From Pseudomonas sp. CFBP 13711 (lineage in GTDB: Bacteria > Pseudomonadota > Gammaproteobacteria > Pseudomonadales > Pseudomonadaceae): a DNA stretch of 64,000 nucleotides. The DNA lies in NCBI RefSeq assembly GCF_014842265.1, contig NZ_JACYVI010000001.1, forward strand, positions 544,700 through 608,699, in the 5' to 3' direction. Positions 26,993 to 35,913 of this stretch are shown piece after piece. The notes beneath the pieces were generated by a model, which saw only the letters and a program-made list of their open reading frames with translations, had not been told where the DNA came from and made no database searches. The position numbers and the translations under genes are program-made. Position 1 is the first letter of the stretch, and each line of letters opens with the position of its first letter.

Positions 26993-28495
26993 CTACTTGT
27001 GCTTTTTGTCACTCTTCTTGAATGCCGCCTCGATCGCTTCGTTGATCGTGCGCAGTACCTTTACCCGTGCCCAGCGTTTGTCGTTAGCCTCCACCAGCGT
27101 CCACGGGGCGATTTCAGTGCTGGTGCGGTCCACCATATCGCCCACCGCCTCGCGGTAAAGCGGCCACTTGCTGCGGTTACGCCAGTCATCCTCGGTGATC
27201 TTGTGGCGCTTGAACGGCACTTTCTCCCGCGCCTGAAAACGCTCCAGCTGGGTTTTGTCGTCGATCGCCAGCCAGAACTTCACCACCACCACGCCGAAAT
27301 CCGTGAGCTGCTCTTCGAAGTCGTTGATCTCGCTGTAAGCCCTCAACCAGTCCGCCTCGGAGCAGAAGCCTTCGACTCGCTCGACCAGCACGCGCCCGTA
27401 CCATGACCGATCGAACACGGTGAATTTCCCCCGCGCCGGAATCTGCCGCCAGAACCGCCACAGATAAGGCTGAGCCAGCTCGTCCTGACTGGGCGCGGCG
27501 ATTGGCACGATGTGGTATTGCCTCGGATCGAGGGCTCCGGCGACACGTTTGATCGCGCCGCCCTTGCCCGCTGCATCGTTGCCCTCGAACACCGCCACCA
27601 ATGAGTGACGGCGCATGCGTTTGTCGCGCATGAGCCCCGAAAGCCGCGCCTGCTCGGTGATCAGCTGCTCGTCGTAGTCGTCTTTTTCCAGCGCCAGGGT
27701 CATGTCGAGGTTGTCGAGCAGGCTCAGCTCGTTGCTGTTGTTGGGCAAAGGGCCGAGTCCGACTAGATGGGTCGCCCCTTCAGGCGTCTTCAGAGCATTT
27801 TGCAAACCCTCGAGCAGCAAGCGGCCAACGGTGAGACTGCGGTAGTTCGGGTCGACGCCTTCGATGACGTGCCAGGGCGCGTAGTCGCGACTGGTTCGGC
27901 GCAGCACGCGCTCGCCAAAACGCACAAAGCGGTCATAGGTCTTCGATTGCTGCCAGTCCAGCGGGCTGATCCGCCAGCTGTGCAGGGGATCATCCTTGAG
28001 GGTTTTGAGGCGCAGCTTCATCTGCCGCTTGGACAGGTGAAACCAGAATTTGAAGATCACCGCGCCTTCGTCGACCAGCATCTTTTCCAGTCGCTCGGCG
28101 CCGTTGATGGCCTGATCCAGCACGGGGTCCTTGAAGCGCTTGTGCACCCGGCCCTGGATCATCTGGCTGTACCAGTTTCCGAAAAATACGCCGATGCGGC
28201 CTTTCGGCGGCAACTGGCGCCAGTAACGCCAGACCGGCGGATGGGCCAGCTCTTCATCGGTTTGCTGATCGAAAGTGCGCACTTCGATGTAGCGCGGGTC
28301 CATCCAGTCGTTGAGCAGCTTGACGGTCTCGCCCTTGCCTGCGCCCTCGATGCCATTGATCAGCACGATAATCTGGCGCTTGCCTTGCTCATGCAGTTCG
28401 TACTGAGCTTCCAGCAGCGCCTCGCGCAGCGCCGGGACTTCAGCGTCGTAGGTTTCGTCGTCGATGGTGTGGCCGATTTCAGCGGATTCGAACAT
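26993..28495 (-). CDS. pap: Polyphosphate:AMP phosphotransferase (two-domain PPK2)
   Basis: This 500-residue class II PPK2 makes ADP from AMP and polyphosphate. It contains two fused PPK2 domains, each with a Walker A: GIEGAGKGE at residues 48-56 and GNDAAGKGG near residue 305. Lid-type sequences WRYWRQLPPKG and WRFWRQIPARG repeat in each half. In family members only the C-terminal domain is fully active. In P. aeruginosa the same gene is near the NAGGN operon, as here. Confidence 0.95.
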   Translation of the reverse strand: MFESAEIGHTIDDETYDAEVPALREALLEAQYELHEQGKRQIIVLINGIEGAGKGETVKLLNDWMDPRYIEVRTFDQQTDEELAHPPVWRYWRQLPPKGRIGVFFGNWYSQMIQGRVHKRFKDPVLDQAINGAERLEKMLVDEGAVIFKFWFHLSKRQMKLRLKTLKDDPLHSWRISPLDWQQSKTYDRFVRFGERVLRRTSRDYAPWHVIEGVDPNYRSLTVGRLLLEGLQNALKTPEGATHLVGLGPLPNNSNELSLLDNLDMTLALEKDDYDEQLITEQARLSGLMRDKRMRRHSLVAVFEGNDAAGKGGAIKRVAGALDPRQYHIVPIAAPSQDELAQPYLWRFWRQIPARGKFTVFDRSWYGRVLVERVEGFCSEADWLRAYSEINDFEEQLTDFGVVVVKFWLAIDDKTQLERFQAREKVPFKRHKITEDDWRNRSKWPLYREAVGDMVDRTSTEIAPWTLVEANDKRWARVKVLRTINEAIEAAFKKSDKKHK

Positions 28496-28652
28496 TCAAG
28501 GCTCCCTTCAGGATCGGTCAAGACTAGCAGGCGGCGGGCAGCGCCGATGCAGGTTATGACCGCCAACCGCTGCGATGGATCACTGCAGCGGGAAACATTC
28601 GGTTGCAGGTGTAACGAGGCGGCACCGTGGGAGTGCCACCTTGTTCAGCAAA

Positions 28653-31600
28653 TTACCAGCCCGCGCGGTACAGATCGGTCAACTGCGTGAGCATCAGCGC
28701 CTCGGCCGCATCGCGTTCGGCGATGAGGGCCAGGCCCTGTCGGTGGTACTCGTCAGGATCGGTTGGCGGATGCTCTTCCAGGGCGGCCATGCGTGCGCGC
28801 ACTGATTCAGTGGCCAAAGCCAGCGCGGGCGCATGCTCGGAGCGCAACCGCGCGTTCCACTGCTGGTCACCGACGGCAAAGTGCAGGAAAGCCGGGCCGC
28901 GTTCCGCTTCCAGCACCTGGCGACGAGCGTCCAGCAATGCCCCACGGTCGACCGCCGCCAGACGCGCCCAGACCATGCGGTAAGGCTGACCGGGCAGCCC
29001 GAGTTCATCCGCGAGCCCGACGCGGTAGGCCAGTCGCACCTCGGCATGATCCAGCGCCATCCCCAGGCTTTCGCGCCGGGCAATCTCCGCATCCGCAATC
29101 GCCTGCACTTCGTTGAGGCGAAAAAGCTGACGCAGGACACCCAGCAAGGCGTCCGTGCGTTGGCTTTCTGCAACGCCCCGCAGCGCACCATGGCTGTAAA
29201 CCGCGACCTGGATGTCGCTGAAGATCAGGCGTGCCCCGTCCTGACAGGTCTGGTTGGCGCCGAACAAGCGGTCGTTGGCCATGACCTCGATCTGCCCGCG
29301 CAACCCGGCATCCTGCGCAGCTGTTTCCAGAACAGTGAGCACTTCACTGGCAAGCTCGGCATGGAACTGGCGGAAGTCCGGGGTTTCCCTCAAACGCTGC
29401 AACAACACCAGCAGATGAGGCGCATCGGCGGCCTGTTCGACCTGCGTCCACGCTGCCAGCAACCGCTGATTCAACACATCTTCCCCCGTGCGCAACCATA
29501 CCTGCGCCGAGGGTCTGGCAGCACCCGCGCTCGGACCAGAGCGGTGACCATGAGACGCGGACTCGTCATCAGATGGCTCAGAGTCTGTGTCCATCGGCGC
29601 GCCTTCGACGTGGATCTCGCGGATGTCTTCGGGAAAGTCGTAATCGAGCTGATAGCGATGACCGTAGCCGGTGTCGTTGCGCCAGTAATCCTCAAGGTCC
29701 TGGCGGTTGAACGGGTTGTTGTAGGCGTAGATCACCGTGTGCTGGCCATCATCCCTTGAGTTTTCGATCACGTCGGAAGGGATGTCGGTGATCTGGTGGT
29801 CACTGATGTCCAGCTCGCCAAGGCCCAGCGAATCGGTCCATTCAGGCCACTGGGTAAGGCCGGTGTTGTTAATCCACAAGGTCGACAGGCTCAGGCGGCT
29901 GGTGTCGGTGAATTCACCCAACTGGCTGCCGGCCAGACTCAGGGAATTCAGCGCGGGGATGTCCATCAGTGTGTCCATGGCAGGCTGGCCCAGGGGCCAT
30001 TGCATGTTCTCCAGCGAAAGGTGCTGCAGGGACTCAAACTGCGGTAACACACTCGGGAGCTCGGTGAAGCTTCCGCGCACGTTCAAGTGGGTCATGTTCG
30101 GAAAGTTCGCCAGAAACGCATTGGCAGCGTTGGTATCAAACTGCACGTTATTGAGCTCGATCTGTGTGATGTCCCCATAGAAACTTTGCAAGGGCGGCAA
30201 TTCCGGCATTGTCAGGAACTCAAGCGTCAGCCAGCGCGTACCCCGTGGCGCATCAGCATGGCTGTAGCGCCAGGCCCGACCCAGCGCGTTGGCCACCCGA
30301 CGCCGCGCCAGACGTTCACCGTCATTGAGCAGCACGCTGATATCGTCGGCTTCCGCCCAGGCGATCAGGCTCACGTGCAACTGGTCATAGGCCACAGCAC
30401 GAGCGCGCGTCGCGTGCAGCAGTTGCTCCAGTGATCGCCCCCGCCGGGCCATGCCACGCACCTGCTCCGTCATCTCGAGACTCTCCGGGTAGAGCTGCGC
30501 CATTGCCTGGAGCAATTGCTGATGAACCGCGCTGTCAGCCACAGGCACACCGCGCCCGCTGAGTGGGTAGCCGATGCGCCCGTCAAGCAAACGCTGCGGC
30601 GGCCTGAACCCGGTCGGTAACGTCCATTGCCCCAACTGCTCCGCCGCCCACTCCGGCTGCGACCGGACCCAATTAAAAATGCGACGCTTGAAGGCCCGTG
30701 CGCCCGTTTCCGGGTTGTTGAACCCCATCGTCTGACGACTGCTCTCTGGCAGCGCACGCAAGATCGCGGCAAACAGGCTGACCCTTTTCTCCGACTCCTC
30801 GGTGCCCGCTACCTGAAAGCCTTTGTCGCCCTTGATCAACACACGGCATTGCGAGGCACTCTTGGCGCCAATGCTGTCCAGCAAAGGCCCGGTGGTGCTG
30901 CCCTCCCTCAGTTCGATGCGAAGGTCAGCGGGCCATCCCGGGAATGTTTCAAGGCTGCGCACCGTCAGGCGCTGGAGATCGGCGTTGGCCGTGCTGGGCG
31001 TCAGAAAGAAACCCTCCAGCGCTCGGTTCATGCGGGTCTGACGCAGATGCCCACGGACCTTTCCGGCCGCTTCGAGCGGAATGCGTTGAGTGTCCAGCAT
31101 GGCCAGTTTCTGTTCGCTGGCGGTTTCAGCGATCAGCTCCTGGCCTGCCGCCAACGTGAGGGACGGGAAATCCCGTCTGAGCAGTACGATCAGCGGATCG
31201 CTCGACTGCTCGCTGGCGAGGTACGCCGCGTTGAAGGCGTCGGCTGAGTCTGCCGCCTGCTGACTCAGGCGAAAACGCTTGGCGGTATCGAGCAGCGCTG
31301 CGGGTGCAGATTGATTGGCGATGTGCAGTGCGGCCAGATGCTCTTCATCTACCCCGCTCACTGCCATTATTCGGCCGACGGTGTTGTCGTCGATGTCCGC
31401 GAGTTCCGGATGCAAACGACGCAAAGCCACGCTCACGTCGGTCAGGCGTAGGCCACCTGCAGCGTTTCGGGCGGGAACGCTACGTTTGATGAACGATGGT
31501 GGCTGCGACCCACCGGCCTCTGCCGCCATTGCGCCGGTCACGGCACCTGCGACACCCAGCGCCCCCATGAATGCCAGGTTTTCCGCGACATTGCCCAAGT

Positions 31601-32951
31601 GGTCCAGCGCTTCATCCATGTCGCCATGGCGCCACGCTTCAATGCCTTCGAATGTCTCGTCGAGCAATTGCGCCCCCGCGACAACCATCATGACTTCGCC
31701 CAGACCGGGAACGAACAGCGCGGCGATATTCAGTGCATCCAAGCCGTAGTTCAGCCAGTCAGCGAGGCGCTGGTCGCGGGTTTTCTGGTCCTCGTCGTCG
31801 GTGGGGACGGCGAGCACGCGAGCGTCATCCTTCAGTCGCAGCAGTTGATGAAGATAGAAAACATCACCCAGCGCGCCGCCCATATCGATGGCTTCCAGGT
31901 CGAGGAACGCATTCTGATCCACTTCCGAAACGCTGATCAGCTGTCGGTGAAAACCTTTGCCACGGGCGACGCTGTGCAGGACATGGGGCGCCAGGCGCTC
32001 GTGCAAGCGTTTGAAGAAAGCGCCTTTGCTGCGCTCGGGAATGAAGCGATCGAAGTAGCGTTGATACGCCTCGGAGCGCAGTTTGGTCCGCAGCGCCTGT
32101 GTGAAATGTTCCAACGAGGGGTAGGACTGGATTGCGCCACTGGCTTCCCCAGGCAGGTACACCACGCAACGCGTCTGCTCGGTGGATTTGAATAACAGCG
32201 GGCCGCGCAATTTGTAGCCCAGCAGTTGCAGGGTGGACACCTGATGCGCGGGGCCGTAGGCGTCGAGCTGCAGCAGCCTCTGGTACTGCGCCTCATCAAT
32301 AGAGCCCTTGAGGCGTGCGATGTGGGAGTCGACCCGCAAGGTCAGACGGGCGTGCTCGATAATGCGCGACTTGATGTCATTGCTGTCCAGACTCCCGGGG
32401 ACGTCCGGCCTCGCGACGGGGTGCAACACATGATGCAAGTGCCGTTGATACTGGCCGCCCAGGTCAAGCCGGCGGCACAGTTCGATGAAGCGACCGGGAC
32501 TAACCCTTGATGGATGAACGGCTTCCGGCCGCGCCGATGTGTCCGGCGTGCCGCCAATGATTGCCGAGGTGCTTTCACGATCAGCGTCCGTCGCTTCGAC
32601 CGCTTCGAAATTTTGCAGGGCGGCGGCCAGCAGCGAACGTGTGCTGGAACCCTGAGGCGAAGCACGACCGGTCAGCCAGTCGCGCTGGAATCTGGCGTGG
32701 AAGAAGCGGTCGCGGTCGACATCGAGACCCGGACCGAATTCGGCGTCCAGGGCCTGGGTCAGCAACGGCCGCGCAAATGACGGCAGGTCCTGAATGCGCT
32801 GGAACACCTGCTTGAGGTTTTCCCGAGCGGCCTGCGCGAGGGTCATGTCCTGACGCAGGGCATCGCGCATTGCCGGGGTCGCCTGGATGAACCATTGCGG
32901 CAGCGTGTCCTGGATGAATGAAGTCGTAAGAGCCTGACTGGCGGTGTTCAT
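28653..32951 (-). CDS. LRR/NEL-type E3 ubiquitin ligase-like effector (DUF6543 type)
   Basis: This 1,432-residue protein begins with a large region like the DUF6543/dermonecrotic-toxin-type domain of Pseudomonas. Two hydrophobic stretches lie near residues 405-430 and 450-480. About seven degenerate leucine-rich repeats follow at roughly 925-1060 (for example LQHLSLENMQWPL, LNSLSLAGSQLG, LGELDISDHQI). The C-terminal ~280 residues resemble the NEL domain of Shigella IpaH and Salmonella SspH ligases, with the Cys-x-Asp active-site motif at Cys1236/Asp1238 (NQTCQDGARL). Such enzymes ubiquitinate host proteins. No signal peptide or hrp box is seen, so secretion is unknown. AAGGA precedes the ATG. 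It interrupts a housekeeping neighbourhood. Confidence 0.8.
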   Translation of the reverse strand: MNTASQALTTSFIQDTLPQWFIQATPAMRDALRQDMTLAQAARENLKQVFQRIQDLPSFARPLLTQALDAEFGPGLDVDRDRFFHARFQRDWLTGRASPQGSSTRSLLAAALQNFEAVEATDADRESTSAIIGGTPDTSARPEAVHPSRVSPGRFIELCRRLDLGGQYQRHLHHVLHPVARPDVPGSLDSNDIKSRIIEHARLTLRVDSHIARLKGSIDEAQYQRLLQLDAYGPAHQVSTLQLLGYKLRGPLLFKSTEQTRCVVYLPGEASGAIQSYPSLEHFTQALRTKLRSEAYQRYFDRFIPERSKGAFFKRLHERLAPHVLHSVARGKGFHRQLISVSEVDQNAFLDLEAIDMGGALGDVFYLHQLLRLKDDARVLAVPTDDEDQKTRDQRLADWLNYGLDALNIAALFVPGLGEVMMVVAGAQLLDETFEGIEAWRHGDMDEALDHLGNVAENLAFMGALGVAGAVTGAMAAEAGGSQPPSFIKRSVPARNAAGGLRLTDVSVALRRLHPELADIDDNTVGRIMAVSGVDEEHLAALHIANQSAPAALLDTAKRFRLSQQAADSADAFNAAYLASEQSSDPLIVLLRRDFPSLTLAAGQELIAETASEQKLAMLDTQRIPLEAAGKVRGHLRQTRMNRALEGFFLTPSTANADLQRLTVRSLETFPGWPADLRIELREGSTTGPLLDSIGAKSASQCRVLIKGDKGFQVAGTEESEKRVSLFAAILRALPESSRQTMGFNNPETGARAFKRRIFNWVRSQPEWAAEQLGQWTLPTGFRPPQRLLDGRIGYPLSGRGVPVADSAVHQQLLQAMAQLYPESLEMTEQVRGMARRGRSLEQLLHATRARAVAYDQLHVSLIAWAEADDISVLLNDGERLARRRVANALGRAWRYSHADAPRGTRWLTLEFLTMPELPPLQSFYGDITQIELNNVQFDTNAANAFLANFPNMTHLNVRGSFTELPSVLPQFESLQHLSLENMQWPLGQPAMDTLMDIPALNSLSLAGSQLGEFTDTSRLSLSTLWINNTGLTQWPEWTDSLGLGELDISDHQITDIPSDVIENSRDDGQHTVIYAYNNPFNRQDLEDYWRNDTGYGHRYQLDYDFPEDIREIHVEGAPMDTDSEPSDDESASHGHRSGPSAGAARPSAQVWLRTGEDVLNQRLLAAWTQVEQAADAPHLLVLLQRLRETPDFRQFHAELASEVLTVLETAAQDAGLRGQIEVMANDRLFGANQTCQDGARLIFSDIQVAVYSHGALRGVAESQRTDALLGVLRQLFRLNEVQAIADAEIARRESLGMALDHAEVRLAYRVGLADELGLPGQPYRMVWARLAAVDRGALLDARRQVLEAERGPAFLHFAVGDQQWNARLRSEHAPALALATESVRARMAALEEHPPTDPDEYHRQGLALIAERDAAEALMLTQLTDLYRAGW

Positions 32952-33087
32952 GTGACGTCCTTGTTTCTGCGTGTGATCAAAGGCGCATAGATAAACAGGA
33001 ACGCACCCTCAAAGTGGCATACATATGTAGTGCACGCCTCCCCGGACGCTGGAGTACCATCGCCACCTCGCCCGCCCCGAGCCGAAC

Positions 33088-35094
33088 ATGACCAGCACTG
33101 ACCACACCCAGATCGCCGATGACCAGATTGCCCACGCCCAGATCGACTGGGACGAACACGGCAATCCGCATTCACGGGTGTTCGCCGACGTTTATTTCTC
33201 GACCGGATCGGGCCTGGATGAAACCCGCCATGTGTTCCTGACCCAGAACGAGCTGCCCGAGCGCTTTGCTGCGTTACCGGCGGGTGGTCGGCTGGTGATC
33301 GGCGAAACCGGGTTTGGTACTGGGTTGAATTTCCTGTGCGCCTGGCAGCTGTTCAATGCCAGCGCAGTGGCAGACGCCCGCCTGCATTTCGTCAGCGTCG
33401 AAAAATACCCGTTGACCCGTGCCGATCTGGAACGCGCGCTGAATTTGTGGCCCGAGCTCAAGGAGCAAGCGGATCAGTTGCTGGATCAATACGTGGCGGT
33501 GCATCAGGGCTTCCAGCGCTGGGTCTTCGAGGGCGGCCGCGTGACCCTGACCTTGCTGGTTGGCGATGCGCTGGACATGCTGCCGCAGCTGGACGGACAG
33601 ATCGACGCCTGGTTTCTCGACGGTTTCGCCCCCGCGAAAAACCCGGAAATGTGGACGCCCGAACTCTTCGCAGAGCTGGCGCGGCTGGCGGCACCGGGCT
33701 CGACCATCGGCACCTTTACCAGCACGGGCTGGGTGCGCCGGGCATTGAACGCAGCCGGTTTCAAGATGAAGCGCGTGCCGGGGATCGGGCATAAGTGGGA
33801 AGTGCTCAAAGGCCGCTTCATCGGTTGGCCCGAAGATGTGCCAACGCCTCCGCGCGCCAAACCCTGGTTTGCCCGGCCGACGTCACCGGACGGCCCGCGC
33901 ACGGCGTTGGTAATCGGCGCAGGCCTGGCCGGCTGCGCCACTGCGTCAAGTCTTGCAGCGCGCGGTTGGCACGTCAGTCTGCTGGAACGTCACGGGGATT
34001 TGGCGCAAGAAGCATCGGGCAATCCGCAAGGCGTGCTCTATCTGAAGCTGTCGGCCCACGGCACCCCGTTGTCGCAGCTGATCTTGAGCGGATTTGGTCA
34101 CACCCGCCGTTTGCTGGAACGCCTGCAACGGGGCATCGACTGGGACGATTGCGGCGTGCTGCAGCTTGCCTTCGACGAGAAAGAGCAAGCGCGGCAGGCG
34201 CAACTGGCGGCGGCGTTCCCCGAGGATCTGCTGCATGTGCTGGACCGGGCTGACGCCGAGTCACGGGCGGGTGTGGTATTGAACAGCGGCGGTTTGTTTT
34301 ACCCCCAAGGTGGCTGGGTGCATCCGCCGGCGTTGTGTCGCGATCAGGCCAGCGCAAGCAACATCAAACTGCTGACCCACAATGACGTGATCGAGCTGCG
34401 GCGGGACGGGGCGCTGTGGCAGGCGTGGGATGGCGAGCGTCTGCTGGCTTCTGCTCCCGTCGTCGTGTTGGCGGGCGCAGCCGAAGTCAAACGCTTCCCG
34501 GCCAGCGCTGACCTGCCCCTCAAGCGTATTCGCGGGCAGATTACCCGACTGGCTGCAACCCCCGAAAGCCGCGCGTTGACGACTGTCGTGTGCGCCGAGG
34601 GTTACGTGGCGCCTGCGCGCGGCGGCGAACACACGCTGGGGGCAAGCTTCGCCTTCAACAGCGATGACCTGACGCCGAATACGGCCGAACATCTCGGCAA
34701 TCTCGAACTGCTAAGGGAGATCTCCGAGGACCTGACCCAGCGGCTGAACGCCACCGCGCTGCCAGCGGAGGATCTGCAAGGTCGCGCCGCGTTTCGCTGC
34801 ACCAGCCCGGATTACCTGCCCATCGTCGGGCCGCTGGCAGATCGGGCGGCGTTTCTTGAAACGTACGCCGTGCTGCGCAAGGATGCGCGCCAGACGCCGG
34901 ATACCGAGTGCCCATGGCTCGCCGGGCTGTACGTCAACAGCGGTCACGGCTCTCGCGGTCTGATCACTGCGCCGCTGTCCGGCGAACTGATTGCCGCCTG
35001 GCTGGATGACGAACCTCTGCCGCTGCCGCGAAGCGTGGCCGAAGCCTGTCATCCCAACCGATTCGCGCTGCGCGGGCTGATTCGCGGGAAGTAG
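33088..35094 (+). CDS. mnmC: tRNA mnm5s2U biosynthesis bifunctional protein MnmC
   Basis: This 668-residue enzyme finishes 5-methylaminomethyl-2-thiouridine at tRNA wobble positions. The N-terminal methyltransferase domain (to about residue 250) has IGETGFGTGLNFL and the LDGFAPAKNPEMW catalytic loop. The C-terminal FAD-dependent oxidoreductase has the dinucleotide motif VIGAGLAGCATASSL and a C-terminal NSGHGSRGL. Domain order and length match E. coli MnmC. It is divergent from the NEL-type gene. Confidence 0.96.
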   Translation: MTSTDHTQIADDQIAHAQIDWDEHGNPHSRVFADVYFSTGSGLDETRHVFLTQNELPERFAALPAGGRLVIGETGFGTGLNFLCAWQLFNASAVADARLHFVSVEKYPLTRADLERALNLWPELKEQADQLLDQYVAVHQGFQRWVFEGGRVTLTLLVGDALDMLPQLDGQIDAWFLDGFAPAKNPEMWTPELFAELARLAAPGSTIGTFTSTGWVRRALNAAGFKMKRVPGIGHKWEVLKGRFIGWPEDVPTPPRAKPWFARPTSPDGPRTALVIGAGLAGCATASSLAARGWHVSLLERHGDLAQEASGNPQGVLYLKLSAHGTPLSQLILSGFGHTRRLLERLQRGIDWDDCGVLQLAFDEKEQARQAQLAAAFPEDLLHVLDRADAESRAGVVLNSGGLFYPQGGWVHPPALCRDQASASNIKLLTHNDVIELRRDGALWQAWDGERLLASAPVVVLAGAAEVKRFPASADLPLKRIRGQITRLAATPESRALTTVVCAEGYVAPARGGEHTLGASFAFNSDDLTPNTAEHLGNLELLREISEDLTQRLNATALPAEDLQGRAAFRCTSPDYLPIVGPLADRAAFLETYAVLRKDARQTPDTECPWLAGLYVNSGHGSRGLITAPLSGELIAAWLDDEPLPLPRSVAEACHPNRFALRGLIRGK

Positions 35095-35243
35095 AGAGGC
35101 CTGCGGTATCGGCTGTCCAGGCGCCCGTCGCCGCTATCCGACGCAACTTCTTGCTCCTGCCGAAGATCCACTGCTTCGCCAGCTACATCAGCTCCGGCCA
35201 AACCGTTATCCTCCAGCCCATCCCTCCATTCAGGTGCGTGTCG

Positions 35244-35912
35244 ATGCTGCAAGTCCAGGGTGTGTTCAAAAGCTATGCCACGGCCCAGGGCCCATTGGCC
35301 GTTTTGCGTGGCGCGGACCTGCAACTGGATCAGGGCGGCAGTCTGGCGTTGATGGGTGAGTCCGGCAGCGGCAAGAGCACGCTGCTGCATCTGGTGGCCG
35401 GTCTGGACCACGTGGACAAGGGCAGCATCGAGGTCGCCGGGCAGCGTCTCGACCAGATGAACGAAGCGCAGTTGGCCAACTGGCGGCGTACGGAAGTCGG
35501 CCTGGTGTTCCAGCAGTTCAACCTGATCGGGAGCCTGAAGGTCGAAGACAACCTGGCGTTCCAGGCGCGTCTGGCCGGGCGCTACCAGCCCGAATGGCAG
35601 ACCGAACTCACCGAGCGGCTGGGTTTGGGCGCGCTGCTCAAGCGCTACCCCGAACAGCTTTCCGGCGGCCAGCAGCAGCGCGTTGCGATTGGCCGGGCTC
35701 TCGCGTCTCGCCCGGCCCTGCTGCTCGCTGACGAACCCACTGGCAACCTCGACGAAGCCACCAGCGATGAAGTGCTGCAACTGTTGCTGCACCTCCTCGC
35801 CGACAGCACGACCAGCCTGTTGATGGTGACCCACAGCCCGAGGGTGGCGGCACGATTGCAGCGTCAGGCCGTGCTGCATCTGGGTCGGCTGGTCAGCGAA
35901 GGCGAACGCTGA
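35244..35912 (+). CDS. ABC transporter ATP-binding protein (AttE/LolD-like)
   Basis: This 222-residue ATPase has Walker A (GESGSGKST), Q-loop (VFQQFNLI), signature (LSGGQQQR) and Walker B (LLLADEPTGNLD). It belongs to the MacB/LolD type-VII group. The ATG at 35244 gives MLQVQG; the longer frame has no homology. It is 1 nt from the permease gene, and the set continues with an AttH-like lipoprotein, so it is probably the ATPase of an AttEFGH-like complex. Confidence 0.9.
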   Translation: MLQVQGVFKSYATAQGPLAVLRGADLQLDQGGSLALMGESGSGKSTLLHLVAGLDHVDKGSIEVAGQRLDQMNEAQLANWRRTEVGLVFQQFNLIGSLKVEDNLAFQARLAGRYQPEWQTELTERLGLGALLKRYPEQLSGGQQQRVAIGRALASRPALLLADEPTGNLDEATSDEVLQLLLHLLADSTTSLLMVTHSPRVAARLQRQAVLHLGRLVSEGER

Positions 35913-35913
35913 G

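Noticed and set aside
32952..33087. hrp box upstream of the NEL-type gene
   Set aside because: No GGAACC-N15/16-CCAC element was found on the coding strand.
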